A stretch of DNA of 19,663 bases from Cyanobacteria bacterium UBA2855 (GTDB taxonomy: Bacteria > Cyanobacteriota > Vampirovibrionia > Gastranaerophilales > Gastranaerophilaceae): the NCBI GenBank assembly GCA_002350725.1, contig DEFJ01000004.1:1-19663 (forward strand), read 5' to 3'. Made by a program: the position numbers and the translations under genes. The notes beneath the pieces are model-generated. The model was not told where the DNA came from, did no database searches, and saw nothing but the letters and a program-made list of their open reading frames with translations. Positions 1 to 7,597 of the stretch are shown here, piece after piece; the first letter of the stretch is position 1; each line of letters begins with the position of its first letter.

Positions 1-372
1 CGGTGCGTAGCACAATTGCTTTTTAGGCAATTCTTTCAATGCCAAAGGCATTGATTTATAAAAGCGTGTTTTTCTTTCTTGGGTGACATTCTTTCTTTTT
101 GCCTCGAAACAAAAAGAAAGAATGTCACATAAAAACAAATTATTTGTATCGCTAATTCCGATAACAAATATTATGTGTAAATTAGTTTATTATTAACCTA
201 TATATTTTACTTACATAAAATTCAATGTTAAGATTTCTTCATATTTTTACTAAAATAGGCAATTCTGCCTTTGAAAAATACTTTATTATAGTATAAGGAA
301 TATTTTTAGGATATCAGTACAAAATAATACTTTCTCACAGTTAAGGAACAAGGAAAACCTAGGGAGGTCACC
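1..372. other. Non-coding upstream region with inverted repeats
   Basis: No convincing coding frame is present. The region holds three inverted repeats. The first is a 6-bp repeat (14-19 with 27-32). The second is an 8-bp repeat with a 3-nt loop (36-43 with 47-54). The third is a perfect 19-bp hairpin (83-101 with 110-128). The first eight bases match part of the hairpin repeat seen at 6948-6965. The rest, from about 130 to 340, is very AT-rich and probably holds the promoter of the next gene; TTGAAA at 271-276 and TATAAG at 292-297 are weak candidates. Confidence 0.6.
83..128. repeat. Perfect 19-bp inverted repeat (hairpin)
   Basis: Arm 83-101 is the exact reverse complement of 110-128, with the 8-nt loop CCTCGAAA. 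The arms are pyrimidine-rich on one side and purine-rich on the other. No T-tract follows on either strand, although five T/A bases lie at the loop-proximal end of the stem. This makes an ordinary intrinsic terminator less likely than a dispersed palindromic element or an RNase III-type processing site. The upstream gene is outside the window, so a role at its 3' end cannot be excluded. Confidence 0.8.
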
Positions 373-615
373 ATGTCAGTTGGCGCAGAAGACTACATCG
401 ACCAGTTGCTGGTCAAAAAATACGCAGAAGAAAAAGTTGATAATCATGACGATATGGAATCAATGGTAGATCCGGAAAAAATGATGTCAGCAATGAATGA
501 TTATGCAGGTATGTATCGAAACATGATGAACCTCAAGCAACGATTGAATATCGCATGTTATGCCGTGAATGCCCGTAATGCAAAATACGTACGCTCAAGA
601 AACGCATATCAATAA
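373..615 (+). CDS. Small protein of unknown function (80 aa)
   Basis: I do not recognise a family. The frame is supported by a strong ribosome binding site (AGGGAGGT at 361-368) five bases before the ATG. The protein is soluble in appearance, with no signal peptide or membrane segment. It is acidic in the first half (EDYID, DDMES, DPEK), unusually rich in methionine in the middle (MMSAM, MYRNMMN) and basic toward the end (ARNAKYVRSR). The composition suggests a mostly helical protein. It lies 54 nt before maf, which has its own likely promoter, so the two need not be co-transcribed. No function is proposed. Confidence 0.7.
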   Translation: MSVGAEDYIDQLLVKKYAEEKVDNHDDMESMVDPEKMMSAMNDYAGMYRNMMNLKQRLNIACYAVNARNAKYVRSRNAYQ

Positions 616-638
616 AAGTTTTATAAATCCTTCTTTTT

Positions 639-660
639 TGCTATAATGGTGAAAAAGGGG
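639..660 (+). promoter_or_regulatory. Extended -10 promoter and SD of maf
   Basis: TATAAT at 642-647 is preceded by TG plus one base (639-641), a textbook extended -10. An AAGGGG ribosome binding site follows at 655-660. No good -35 is visible. If used, transcription would start near 654, so the in-frame ATG at 646 lies inside the -10 box and cannot be the start. This leaves the ATG at 670 with a leader of about 16 nt. Confidence 0.55.
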
Positions 661-669
661 ATTTATGCG

Positions 670-1239
670 ATGGGAAAAATTATTTTGGCATCGACCTCTC
701 CAAGGAGGCGAGATATCCTAAAAAAGTCAAAGTACAATGATTTTGAAATTATTCCGTCCCCGTATATCGAAGATCATACGATGACGGATTTTTCTTATGA
801 ATTTATAGAAGGATTAGCAGCAAACAAAGCCTTAGCCGTAATACCGTTAACAAAAGATCCGTCTGTTATAATTGGCGCAGATACTGTCGTAGTAGTAGAT
901 GACAAAATTTTAGGCAAACCTAAAGATAAAGAAGAGGCTTTTAAAACATTAAAGATGCTATCAGGTCGCACTCATATAGTTGTAACCGGTATTGCTGTTG
1001 TTAACACTGAAACAAATAAAATTAAAACTTCAGCATCAACAAGTCGTGTTACTTTTGAAAAATTAACAGATGAGCAAATTACTTTTTACATAGAAAATTT
1101 TCAACCGCTTGATAAAGCCGGTTCTTACGGCATACAAGAAATGCCTGACGGGTACATAAAATCTTATACCGGAAATCTTGACAATATAATCGGACTCGAT
1201 ATGGATTTAACCGAAAAACTTATAGAAGGGGTTTTATAA
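670..1239 (+). CDS. maf: Maf-family nucleoside triphosphate pyrophosphatase
   Basis: The predicted 189-aa cytosolic enzyme hydrolyses non-canonical or pyrimidine nucleoside triphosphates (dTTP/UTP class) to the monophosphate, a house-cleaning role also linked to septum control. Visible family motifs are the N-terminal LASTSPRRRDIL loop (S10, R12, R13), the catalytic-base segment GADTVV (D71), GKP (K84) and the DKAGSYGIQE segment around residues 148-157. Length is normal for the family. I chose the start at 670 because AAGGGG lies 9 nt upstream and the alternative ATG at 646 overlaps a consensus -10. Which Maf subfamily it belongs to cannot be decided by eye. Confidence 0.95.
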   Translation: MGKIILASTSPRRRDILKKSKYNDFEIIPSPYIEDHTMTDFSYEFIEGLAANKALAVIPLTKDPSVIIGADTVVVVDDKILGKPKDKEEAFKTLKMLSGRTHIVVTGIAVVNTETNKIKTSASTSRVTFEKLTDEQITFYIENFQPLDKAGSYGIQEMPDGYIKSYTGNLDNIIGLDMDLTEKLIEGVL

Positions 1240-1243
1240 CATA

Positions 1244-1298
1244 TTTACTTTAAGAATTCTTTTAGATAAAATAAATTTGTGTAACAAATGAAAGGTGG
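1244..1298 (+). promoter_or_regulatory. Rubrerythrin promoter with palindrome in the spacer
   Basis: TTTACT (1244-1249) and TAAAAT (1267-1272) are separated by exactly 17 nt, a plausible sigma-70-type promoter. The perfect palindrome AAGAATTCTT (1252-1261) lies inside the spacer, where a repressor would block RNA polymerase. The SD AAAGGTGG is at 1291-1298, just before the ATG at 1304. A peroxide-responsive regulator would be a natural candidate for a rubrerythrin gene, but that is inference; the palindrome is short. Confidence 0.45.
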
Positions 1299-1303
1299 TT
1301 AAT

Positions 1304-1834
1304 ATGAAGTACGTATGTACAGTGTGCGGTTGGTCAAGTGATACCAAACCTGAAAGATGTCCTTTATGCGGCGCAACTACATTTACTGAAGTTGGCGGAG
1401 AAGAAAAAGTATACGCATGCGAACATCGTGTAGGCGACGGCAAAGTTGAAGACAAAGAAATTATGGAAGGCTTAAGAGCAAACTTTAACGGAGAGTGTAC
1501 TGAAGTCGGAATGTACCTTGCAATGGCAAGAGTTGCAGAAAGAGAAGGGTATCCTGAAGTTGCTGAAGCATACAAAAGATATGCTTTTGAAGAAGCTGAA
1601 CACGCATCTAAATTTGCTGAATTGCTCGGCGAAGTAGTTACAGACTCAACAAAGAAAAATCTTGAACTCAGAGCGCAAGCTGAACACGGTGCTTGCGAAG
1701 GAAAGCTTGCTATTGCAAAGAGAGCAAAAGAATTAGGCTATGATGCAATTCACGATACTGTTCACGAAATGGCAAAAGACGAAGCTCGTCACGGTAAAGG
1801 CTTCGACGGTCTTTTAAAGAGATATTTCTCATAA
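1304..1834 (+). CDS. rbr: Rubrerythrin, reverse domain order
   Basis: Diiron peroxidase of anaerobes, which reduces hydrogen peroxide to water in the cytoplasm using electrons passed through its rubredoxin-type iron site. The 176-aa protein has the rubredoxin-like domain first: C5-x2-C8 and C19-x2-C22, with the short spacing of the rubrerythrin type. The four-helix diiron domain follows, with two ExxH motifs (E97/H100 and E160/H163) and additional candidate ligands E64 and E127. The classic order is diiron then rubredoxin, so this is the 'reverse rubrerythrin' arrangement. An in-frame GTG at 1295 lies inside the SD; the ATG at 1304 is the better start. A strong terminator follows. Confidence 0.93.
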   Translation: MKYVCTVCGWSSDTKPERCPLCGATTFTEVGGEEKVYACEHRVGDGKVEDKEIMEGLRANFNGECTEVGMYLAMARVAEREGYPEVAEAYKRYAFEEAEHASKFAELLGEVVTDSTKKNLELRAQAEHGACEGKLAIAKRAKELGYDAIHDTVHEMAKDEARHGKGFDGLLKRYFS

Positions 1835-1854
1835 GTTGACAATTACTAACCATT

Positions 1855-1884
1855 AAAGCTCTTGAATTACTCCAAGAGCTTTTT
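1855..1884 (+). terminator. Intrinsic terminator after rubrerythrin
   Basis: A 10-bp stem (1855-1864 with 1873-1882) and 8-nt loop run into a T-tract at 1880-1884. It lies 20 nt after the rubrerythrin stop codon. Confidence 0.9.
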
Positions 1885-1891
1885 ATAAACA

Positions 1892-1917
1892 AAGAGCGGA
1901 TTATTTAATCCGCTCTT
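1892..1917 (-). terminator. Terminator of the adhesin gene
   Basis: A perfect 12-bp inverted repeat (1892-1903 with 1906-1917) is separated by 2 nt and lies 37 nt past the adhesin stop. On the minus strand it is followed by a T-rich stretch. Together with the adjacent plus-strand terminator it insulates two convergent genes. Confidence 0.8.
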
Positions 1918-1954
1918 GCTCTTATATTGCTATGACTATATAAGTCTTTAACTA

Positions 1955-4900
1955 TTAATCCTTGTTACCATCAAAGTAATCTCTGATAATATTCGGATTA
2001 TTAGATTTGTTCTTCACCTGGAAGTTAGCATCATTCTTACGAGTAGTAATATTAACTCCTTTTGGTGCAACAGCATTTTCAACAACACCGTTTCTAATCA
2101 TATCGGCTGTTACTGAGCCTTCTTTAGATTTTATTACACCGAAGTTAACATCTTCACCTGATGCTTCACCACGAGCGTGGAGGTTAACATTTTTAACTGC
2201 AACAACATTTGATTGTTTAGTTGCGTCAGTTTGTCTGAAGTGAAGAGCCTTATTATCAGCACCAACAGAACCGCTTGAAAGCATTTGAACCGTAGTACCT
2301 TTAACGTTAGCATATTTATCCAATTCAGTTGCTGCATTCAAGATTGAACCTGTATGTTCAACACCGTTTTCATCAACTGTCTTATCTGTCAATAAGATAA
2401 CCTTACCGTCAGCCTTGATTCTGTCAACTTTCAAGTCTTTACCTTTACTTGCGATATTGATAACGCTCTGTTGTTTTTCATCAGTAGTAAAGGCTTTTAC
2501 TTTTCCGTTTACATAAACATTAACTGATTTTGTAAGATCTCTGGAGTTTACGTCAACACCGGCAGTATTGACATCTTCACCGATTGAACCGTTGGTTGTA
2601 GCCATATATAAATTACCGCCGGATTTAATTACGTGAGTGTCAACACCTGCATTCTTAATACTTCCATCGTCAGCTGTTATAAATACCTTCTTTAAGCCGT
2701 TAATTGCAATCTGCTTAGTTTCGGTATTACCAAGAACGATATCGTTACCTTTAGAGTATGCAGTAACCTTATTACCTCTAACAGTACCGTTTACAACCAT
2801 ATCTTCAGTACCTGTATTTGTAAGAACTACATTATCCTTAGTTGAAGTAACTTTAGATGAGATATTCATACCGCCATCTCTGTTTGTAGCAAGAATATGA
2901 CCGCCGCCAACAACATCTCCGGCAACATTCATACCGCCTTCACCTTTGTTAGTAAGGTATGTTCTGCCAAGACCTTCGTTGGTAACCATAGCTCCATCTG
3001 CAACATTCAAAGCGCCGTCGCCGCTATTATTGATATTTAACAATCCGCCACGGTTTGTAACATCGCCTTTAATATTCATGTCACCTTTTTTGTTTGTTAC
3101 AAGAATATGACCAACGCTGTTATCAACAGTACCATCAACGTTCATACCGCCTGCACCTGCATTTGTGATATGAATATTACCTTTTTCACCTTGAAGAACC
3201 TGTGCTCCATCTTTAATATTTAATGCACCGTTACCATGGTTACTGAATGCTAACAAATTATCCTTAGTTGCGATAATACCATCCACATTCATATCTCCGG
3301 CTTTATTTGTTACTAAAGTTTTACCTTCAGCAGCAATTATACCGTCAAGATTCATTCCGTTAGCACCGGTGTTTAGAATATTCAACTTAGCATTTTTTCC
3401 AAGTGCTGAAACTGAACCATCTGTAACATTTAATGCTTTACCTGCATTTGATATATACAATGTACCGTCAGTATTCTTAACGTTTGCGGTTGCATTGATA
3501 TTCAAATTACCGGCTTTATTATACAAAGTAGCATTACCGGTATTTTCAATTTCACCGTTTACATTCAAACCGTTACTACCGGTATTTTGAACCAACAAAT
3601 CACCGTTTGTGGAGCCAACCTTTGCCGTATTAGCAATTGTCAAACCTTTTTCGCCGTTACCAACATTTGTAAGGTTAACATTACCTTTATCGTTCAAAAT
3701 AGTACCGTTTACAACAAATGAGCCACCACGGTTAGTTAATGCTGTGCCTGCATTTTTATTAGCAATTGCACCATTCATTGTCAAGCCGTTTGAACCTTTG
3801 TTAAGAACTTGAATAGATGCATTGTTTGAAATATTTGCACCTTCTTCAATTGTCAAACCTGAACCGGTATTACCAATATATAAAACACCGGTTTTATTAT
3901 CAATGCTACCGTCAATTGACATTGCATTCTTTGTATTCTGTAAATACGTAGCGCCTGAATTCTTTATAGAACCCTTAGCTTGGAATTGTCCTTGACCTGC
4001 GCCTACGTTTTGGATTAATACTTCATCGCCTGAACCGACAATCTTTGAATTATTGGCAAGTAACAAACCGCCATTTCCTTCATTTGTCAAATTCATTTTT
4101 CCTGAAATATTTTGAACAGTACCGTTAACGGTCATTTTACCGTTCCAGTTTGTAATAGCTGTGTTACCGGAATTCTTAATAGTACCGTTCAAATCCATTC
4201 CGTCAGCACCTTCGTTAGAAATTATGATTTTTCCTGTAGAATCAATATTATTAACTGCTAACTTGTTGCCTTTGTTTGTAATTTGAAGAGTAGAATTATT
4301 ATAATTTTCCAGTTTACCGGTGAAATTCAAAGTGCCTCTGTCATTTGCAATAGCAAGACCTCTTGTGTTGCTTGTCAAATCTTTATTATTTCTGACAGTA
4401 CCACCGATATTAGCACCTTGAGCAGCTCTATTATAAATATTTACACCGTTTGTACCGTCAATAGTACCGGTTACATTCAACAATCCTGCATTTGGACCAT
4501 TCACGATATTAATTGCTCTATCAGTTGCTGTTCCTGTACGACCGGTTACATTTCCGCCAAGAGTCATTACACCTTTAGCATTTACAAGTTGAATTTGACC
4601 GTTGTTATTAGAAATTGTACCACTTGTAGTCAAACCGTTTGAACCGCGGTTTTCAACAAGAATTGAGCCGTTGCCTTTATTTATCAAATTACCTTTTAAA
4701 TCAATGCCGCCAACTTTTGCACCCATATTCGCTCTGTCATAAGAACGGATTTCAATATTTGCGGATTTATTTGAACCTGTATTAACAAGGTTATTGAATA
4801 AATTAAGCGCATTTGCAGACGAAGCTAACGTGTTGTTATCAGCAACACCTGCTGCCATCTTCGCATTGGCACCCAAATTAAACTGATTTGCAACCAAATT

Positions 4901-5473
4901 TATATTTCCACGAGATATAACTTGACCATTTATGGTAATAGGAGCATTACCATGATAACTTAATGCTGTTACGCCATCTACGGTTTGTTTTTGACCTAAG
5001 TTTGTAACTTCCAAATCAAAGTTGCCATTGTTGATACCATTTTTCAAAAGTTTCAAGCCTTGAGGTGTCGGAGTATAAACAGATAAAGCACCGACATTTA
5101 AAATACCTTGAGGTCCGACAACCATACCTCCCGGAGATACAAAAACGGCCTCTCCGTTGTGGAAAGCCCCATTTCTTACGGTATTTACCAAACCGTTTAT
5201 TTCAACTTGGTTGTTAACTAAGTTGACAAATCTGTTGATATTATTTACAAAATCTAAATTAGCTACATCCCCGTTATCAAGTTTGAAATTATTGTAGGAT
5301 CTGTAGCCTGATGCACCGTTAAATTTTTCCGGTGTAATATTAAAGGTATTGCCATTTGGCACTATACCTGAGATTTCTGATGAAATCGCTGTTTGTGTCA
5401 TGGATGCAGACGCCACAAACATGATGGCGATAAGCAGCATCGACAACTTTCTTTTACTCGTTTTTTTGGTCAT
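1955..5473 (-). CDS. Filamentous-hemagglutinin/LktA-like secreted adhesin
   Basis: A large (1172-aa) repetitive surface or secreted protein. Residues 1-31 form a signal peptide: KKTSKRK basic start, hydrophobic LLIAIMFVASA, then a small-residue cleavage region. Residues about 34-200 look like the filamentous-hemagglutinin secretion/nucleation domain (NTFNITPEKFNG, GYRSYNNF, then VSPGGMVVGPQGILNVGA), as in proteins labelled 'leukotoxin LktA family filamentous adhesin'. Residues about 200-920 are Asn/Gly-rich beta-helix rungs with a regular 70-72-residue super-repeat. The last 250 residues are less repetitive. There is no C-terminal barrel, LPXTG or membrane anchor. I chose the start at 5473 because AGGG lies upstream and the signal peptide begins there; an upstream ATG at 5515 lacks support. 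'Leukotoxin' should not be read as a proven activity. Confidence 0.88.
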   Translation of the reverse strand: MTKKTSKRKLSMLLIAIMFVASASMTQTAISSEISGIVPNGNTFNITPEKFNGASGYRSYNNFKLDNGDVANLDFVNNINRFVNLVNNQVEINGLVNTVRNGAFHNGEAVFVSPGGMVVGPQGILNVGALSVYTPTPQGLKLLKNGINNGNFDLEVTNLGQKQTVDGVTALSYHGNAPITINGQVISRGNINLVANQFNLGANAKMAAGVADNNTLASSANALNLFNNLVNTGSNKSANIEIRSYDRANMGAKVGGIDLKGNLINKGNGSILVENRGSNGLTTSGTISNNNGQIQLVNAKGVMTLGGNVTGRTGTATDRAINIVNGPNAGLLNVTGTIDGTNGVNIYNRAAQGANIGGTVRNNKDLTSNTRGLAIANDRGTLNFTGKLENYNNSTLQITNKGNKLAVNNIDSTGKIIISNEGADGMDLNGTIKNSGNTAITNWNGKMTVNGTVQNISGKMNLTNEGNGGLLLANNSKIVGSGDEVLIQNVGAGQGQFQAKGSIKNSGATYLQNTKNAMSIDGSIDNKTGVLYIGNTGSGLTIEEGANISNNASIQVLNKGSNGLTMNGAIANKNAGTALTNRGGSFVVNGTILNDKGNVNLTNVGNGEKGLTIANTAKVGSTNGDLLVQNTGSNGLNVNGEIENTGNATLYNKAGNLNINATANVKNTDGTLYISNAGKALNVTDGSVSALGKNAKLNILNTGANGMNLDGIIAAEGKTLVTNKAGDMNVDGIIATKDNLLAFSNHGNGALNIKDGAQVLQGEKGNIHITNAGAGGMNVDGTVDNSVGHILVTNKKGDMNIKGDVTNRGGLLNINNSGDGALNVADGAMVTNEGLGRTYLTNKGEGGMNVAGDVVGGGHILATNRDGGMNISSKVTSTKDNVVLTNTGTEDMVVNGTVRGNKVTAYSKGNDIVLGNTETKQIAINGLKKVFITADDGSIKNAGVDTHVIKSGGNLYMATTNGSIGEDVNTAGVDVNSRDLTKSVNVYVNGKVKAFTTDEKQQSVINIASKGKDLKVDRIKADGKVILLTDKTVDENGVEHTGSILNAATELDKYANVKGTTVQMLSSGSVGADNKALHFRQTDATKQSNVVAVKNVNLHARGEASGEDVNFGVIKSKEGSVTADMIRNGVVENAVAPKGVNITTRKNDANFQVKNKSNNPNIIRDYFDGNKD
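2710..4204 (-). repeat. 70-72-residue super-repeat in adhesin (about 210-216 nt)
   Basis: Codons for a [N/G/D]GM[N/D][V/L]-type rung recur with their plus-strand right edges at 4204, 3790, 3574, 3361, 3151 and 2938. The last four steps are 216, 213, 210 and 213 nt. The 414-nt step holds a diverged copy near 3977-3994. Each unit contains three successive beta-helix rungs: GMN(V/L)DG..., then LVTNKxGDMN(V/I)xG, then xGALN(V/I)xDGA. The array is divergent at the DNA level. Confidence 0.75.
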
Positions 5474-5912
5474 AGTATATCCCTCACTTTTTGCTATAAT
5501 ATTATTAACAACCAAACAAGAAAAAAATTGCTATAGTTGAAAAATAATATTAAGTTTTGTTAAACCGTTTTCTATAGGCAAGTATAAATCTATATATACA
5601 TTATACCGCACATTAGATATCTTTTGTTGATTTTTCTGACATCTCTTCACATCTTTTTACATTTTATTTCTCCTCTGATTAATTACACTTCATTCAAATT
5701 TATATACGGCAAGGGTTTTCAAAACTTTAGAGATTTTGGCAAAAAGTTTACTATTTGTTACATAAAAAATATTTAGAAAAAATTTACACTGAAACAGACA
5801 TGTTACACAAGTTTAAAGATTTGCAATATTGTTTTTGTAAAGTATTATATAAATAGAGTAATAGATATAATATATTTATTTATATAATAGTGATTTAAGG
5901 GATAGGTAGAAA
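5474..5912. promoter_or_regulatory. Divergent intergenic region
   Basis: About 440 nt of very AT-rich non-coding DNA between the adhesin (-) and the oxidoreductase (+). For the adhesin, TATTAT on the minus strand (5496-5501) sits about 22 nt upstream of the ATG, with SD AGGG between; no convincing -35 is seen. For the plus-strand gene, TTGCAA (5821-5826) with TATTAT (5843-5848, 16-nt spacer) is one candidate, and TATAAT at 5866-5871 is another. AAGGGA near 5897-5902 and AGGTAG near 5904-5909 are possible ribosome binding sites. Nothing else is recognisable between about 5550 and 5800. Confidence 0.45.
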
Positions 5913-6911
5913 ATGACAGAGCAGAAAATTGCCGTTATCGGTTGCGGTGTATGGGGAAGAAACATTGTTAGAAACTTCTACAATCTTGGTGTACTAGAGA
6001 TTGTATGTGACATTGACGAAGAAAACAGAAAAAAAGTTACGGAGCAATATCCGGGAGTAAAGGTTACTGCTGACTTTAAGGATATAATTAACAATCCTGA
6101 AATTACTGCCGTTGCCGTCGTAACACCTAGCCACACACACTACAAAATGGTACATGCCATGCTTGATGCCGGCAAAAATGTGTATGTAGAAAAGCCTATA
6201 TCAACAGTAGCAGAGGAAGCAAAAGATTTAACAGAGGTTGCAAACTCTAAAGGTTTAGTTTTGATGGTCGGACACTTACTTCTATATCATCCTGCCGTAA
6301 ACAGACTAAAAATGCTTATTGAAGAAGGTGAATTGGGCGATATAGTTTACGCACAAAGTGACAGATTAAATATAAACTTCTTTAAAAATGACAGAAGCGT
6401 AATGTGGGATTTGGCACCGCATGACGTATCAATGATGAGTTATGTAACAGGTAAAAATCCTGTAAGAGTCATTTCTGCGGTTGGGTGTTCTTCCGACAGA
6501 AACGATATTATGGATATTACACATTTGAGTATTGAGTTTGAAGGCGGCATGGTCGGACAGATTTCCGACAGTTGGATTACACCAAGAAAGCATGTTCAGC
6601 TTTTGGTAAGAGGCACGAAAGCTACTGCGATACTTGATGACACTGTTCCTGAAAATAAACTTGTCGTATTTGATAACTTTAATAAAGATATTACTCAAAA
6701 CATAAAACTTGATTATCTTGAAATAGAGCCGCTAAAACTTGAATGTCAGCACTTCATTAACTGTTGTGAAACAGGTAAAAAAGCACGTTCTGACGGGGAT
6801 AACGGGTTTATGGTTACAAAAATTCTTGAACAGGCAGAAAAAGTCATGCTCGGAGACAGACGTAAAAACCTTGATGAAGTTAATTTTGCATTATCAAGGA
6901 CAAAGAAATAA
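5913..6911 (+). CDS. Gfo/Idh/MocA-family NAD(P)-dependent oxidoreductase
   Basis: A 332-aa cytosolic oxidoreductase that oxidises or reduces a sugar or sugar-nucleotide with NAD(P). The Rossmann domain begins with KIAVIGCGVWG (GxGxxG at residues 10-15). The catalytic lysine motif EKP is at 93-95. WDLAPHD (165-171) supplies the expected His-Asp pair in the C-terminal alpha/beta domain. The WDLAPHD context resembles sugar-nucleotide dehydrogenases used in polysaccharide synthesis (WlbA/WbpB-like), but the substrate cannot be assigned from sequence alone and no glycan operon surrounds it. Length is typical. It is followed by a hairpin repeat and then pgsA, so co-transcription is possible. Confidence 0.88.
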   Translation: MTEQKIAVIGCGVWGRNIVRNFYNLGVLEIVCDIDEENRKKVTEQYPGVKVTADFKDIINNPEITAVAVVTPSHTHYKMVHAMLDAGKNVYVEKPISTVAEEAKDLTEVANSKGLVLMVGHLLLYHPAVNRLKMLIEEGELGDIVYAQSDRLNINFFKNDRSVMWDLAPHDVSMMSYVTGKNPVRVISAVGCSSDRNDIMDITHLSIEFEGGMVGQISDSWITPRKHVQLLVRGTKATAILDDTVPENKLVVFDNFNKDITQNIKLDYLEIEPLKLECQHFINCCETGKKARSDGDNGFMVTKILEQAEKVMLGDRRKNLDEVNFALSRTKK

Positions 6912-6947
6912 ACGTATAGCAGATGCGCAGGGGGGCATAGTTTGTAG

Positions 6948-6965
6948 GGTGCGTGTAAACGCACC
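6948..6965. repeat. GNRA-capped hairpin repeat
   Basis: GGTGCGT (6948-6954) and ACGCACC (6959-6965) form a perfect 7-bp stem around the tetraloop GTAA, within a locally GC-rich stretch (6921-6965) that contrasts with its surroundings. The context GTAGGGTGCGT...ACGCACC resembles short dispersed GC-rich repeats found between genes in many bacteria. The first bases of the window (CGGTGCGT) match one arm. No T-tract follows, so it is not a terminator. Confidence 0.55.
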
Positions 6966-6996
6966 GACAGATTAGATAAATAAAGGAAAAACTAAA

Positions 6997-7596
6997 ATGG
7001 ACATAAAGAAAAATTCGGCAAATATAGTATCAGTAGTGAGGGTTTTTGTAGCGTTTGCGGCAATCGCATTACTGTTTGTTCACACAACCAAATTTTACGT
7101 CTTGTCATTTATATTGACGGCAATAGCATTCTCAATGGATGCGGTTGACGGGTATTTAGCGAGAAAATACGGGCAAGCTTCACAATTAGGTGCGGTGTTG
7201 GATATAATGGGTGATAGAATTATTGAAGCAATATATTGGATTGTCTTTGCGGTTTTGGGCTGGCTGCCGATAATTTTCCCGATAATATGTGTATCAAGAG
7301 CATTTTTAACCGACGGAATAAGAAGTGTAGCATTAACAAAGGGAATGACCCCGTTTGGAATGCAGACAACAGAATGGGGCAAGTTTATTTGCGCATCGAA
7401 ATTTATGAAAACGAGTTATGCAGTGGCAAAAGTTGCGGCATTTATGTTGTTGATTATAGCATACATACCTGCGCTAACTGTAACAACAGCGGATTGTGTA
7501 AGGCATATTGCAGAAATATTAGCGTGGATTGCGATAATCTTTTGTGTAGTAAGAGCGATTCCGGTCGTTGCCGAAAGCGGAAAGTTGTTTGAGTAA
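6997..7596 (+). CDS. pgsA: CDP-alcohol phosphatidyltransferase (PgsA-like)
   Basis: An integral membrane enzyme of phospholipid synthesis that transfers a phosphatidyl group from CDP-diacylglycerol to an alcohol, most likely glycerol-3-phosphate. The complete family signature DxxDGxxARx8GxxxDxxxD is present at residues 48-73 (D48, D51, G52, A55, R56, G65, D69, D73), on the first cytoplasmic loop between hydrophobic helices. Further membrane segments follow, for example near 78-98, 142-160 and 172-188. Length (199 aa) is normal. PgsA is the default reading, but substrate choice within the family is not readable by eye. The SD AAAGGAAA lies about 10 nt upstream. Its stop is 1 nt before the trmL start, so translational coupling is likely. 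Confidence 0.88.
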   Translation: MDIKKNSANIVSVVRVFVAFAAIALLFVHTTKFYVLSFILTAIAFSMDAVDGYLARKYGQASQLGAVLDIMGDRIIEAIYWIVFAVLGWLPIIFPIICVSRAFLTDGIRSVALTKGMTPFGMQTTEWGKFICASKFMKTSYAVAKVAAFMLLIIAYIPALTVTTADCVRHIAEILAWIAIIFCVVRAIPVVAESGKLFE

Positions 7597-7597
7597 T

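Noticed and set aside
646..669. Longer Maf start at the ATG at 646
   Set aside because: This ATG overlaps a consensus extended -10 box, and the SD AAGGGG fits only the ATG at 670.
2710..4204. Regular repeats read as a CRISPR array
   Set aside because: The repeats are long, divergent at the DNA level, in frame, and explained by beta-helix rungs of the adhesin.
4283..4642. 119-aa reading frame opposite the adhesin, and similar frames at 2007-2243, 2637-2900 and 3369-3812
   Set aside because: They are antisense shadows of a repetitive Asn/Gly-rich gene, with no SD and no protein-like composition.
6739..6975. 78-aa frame overlapping the end of the oxidoreductase gene
   Set aside because: It is a shadow in another frame that runs through the hairpin repeat; the oxidoreductase frame is well supported by motifs.
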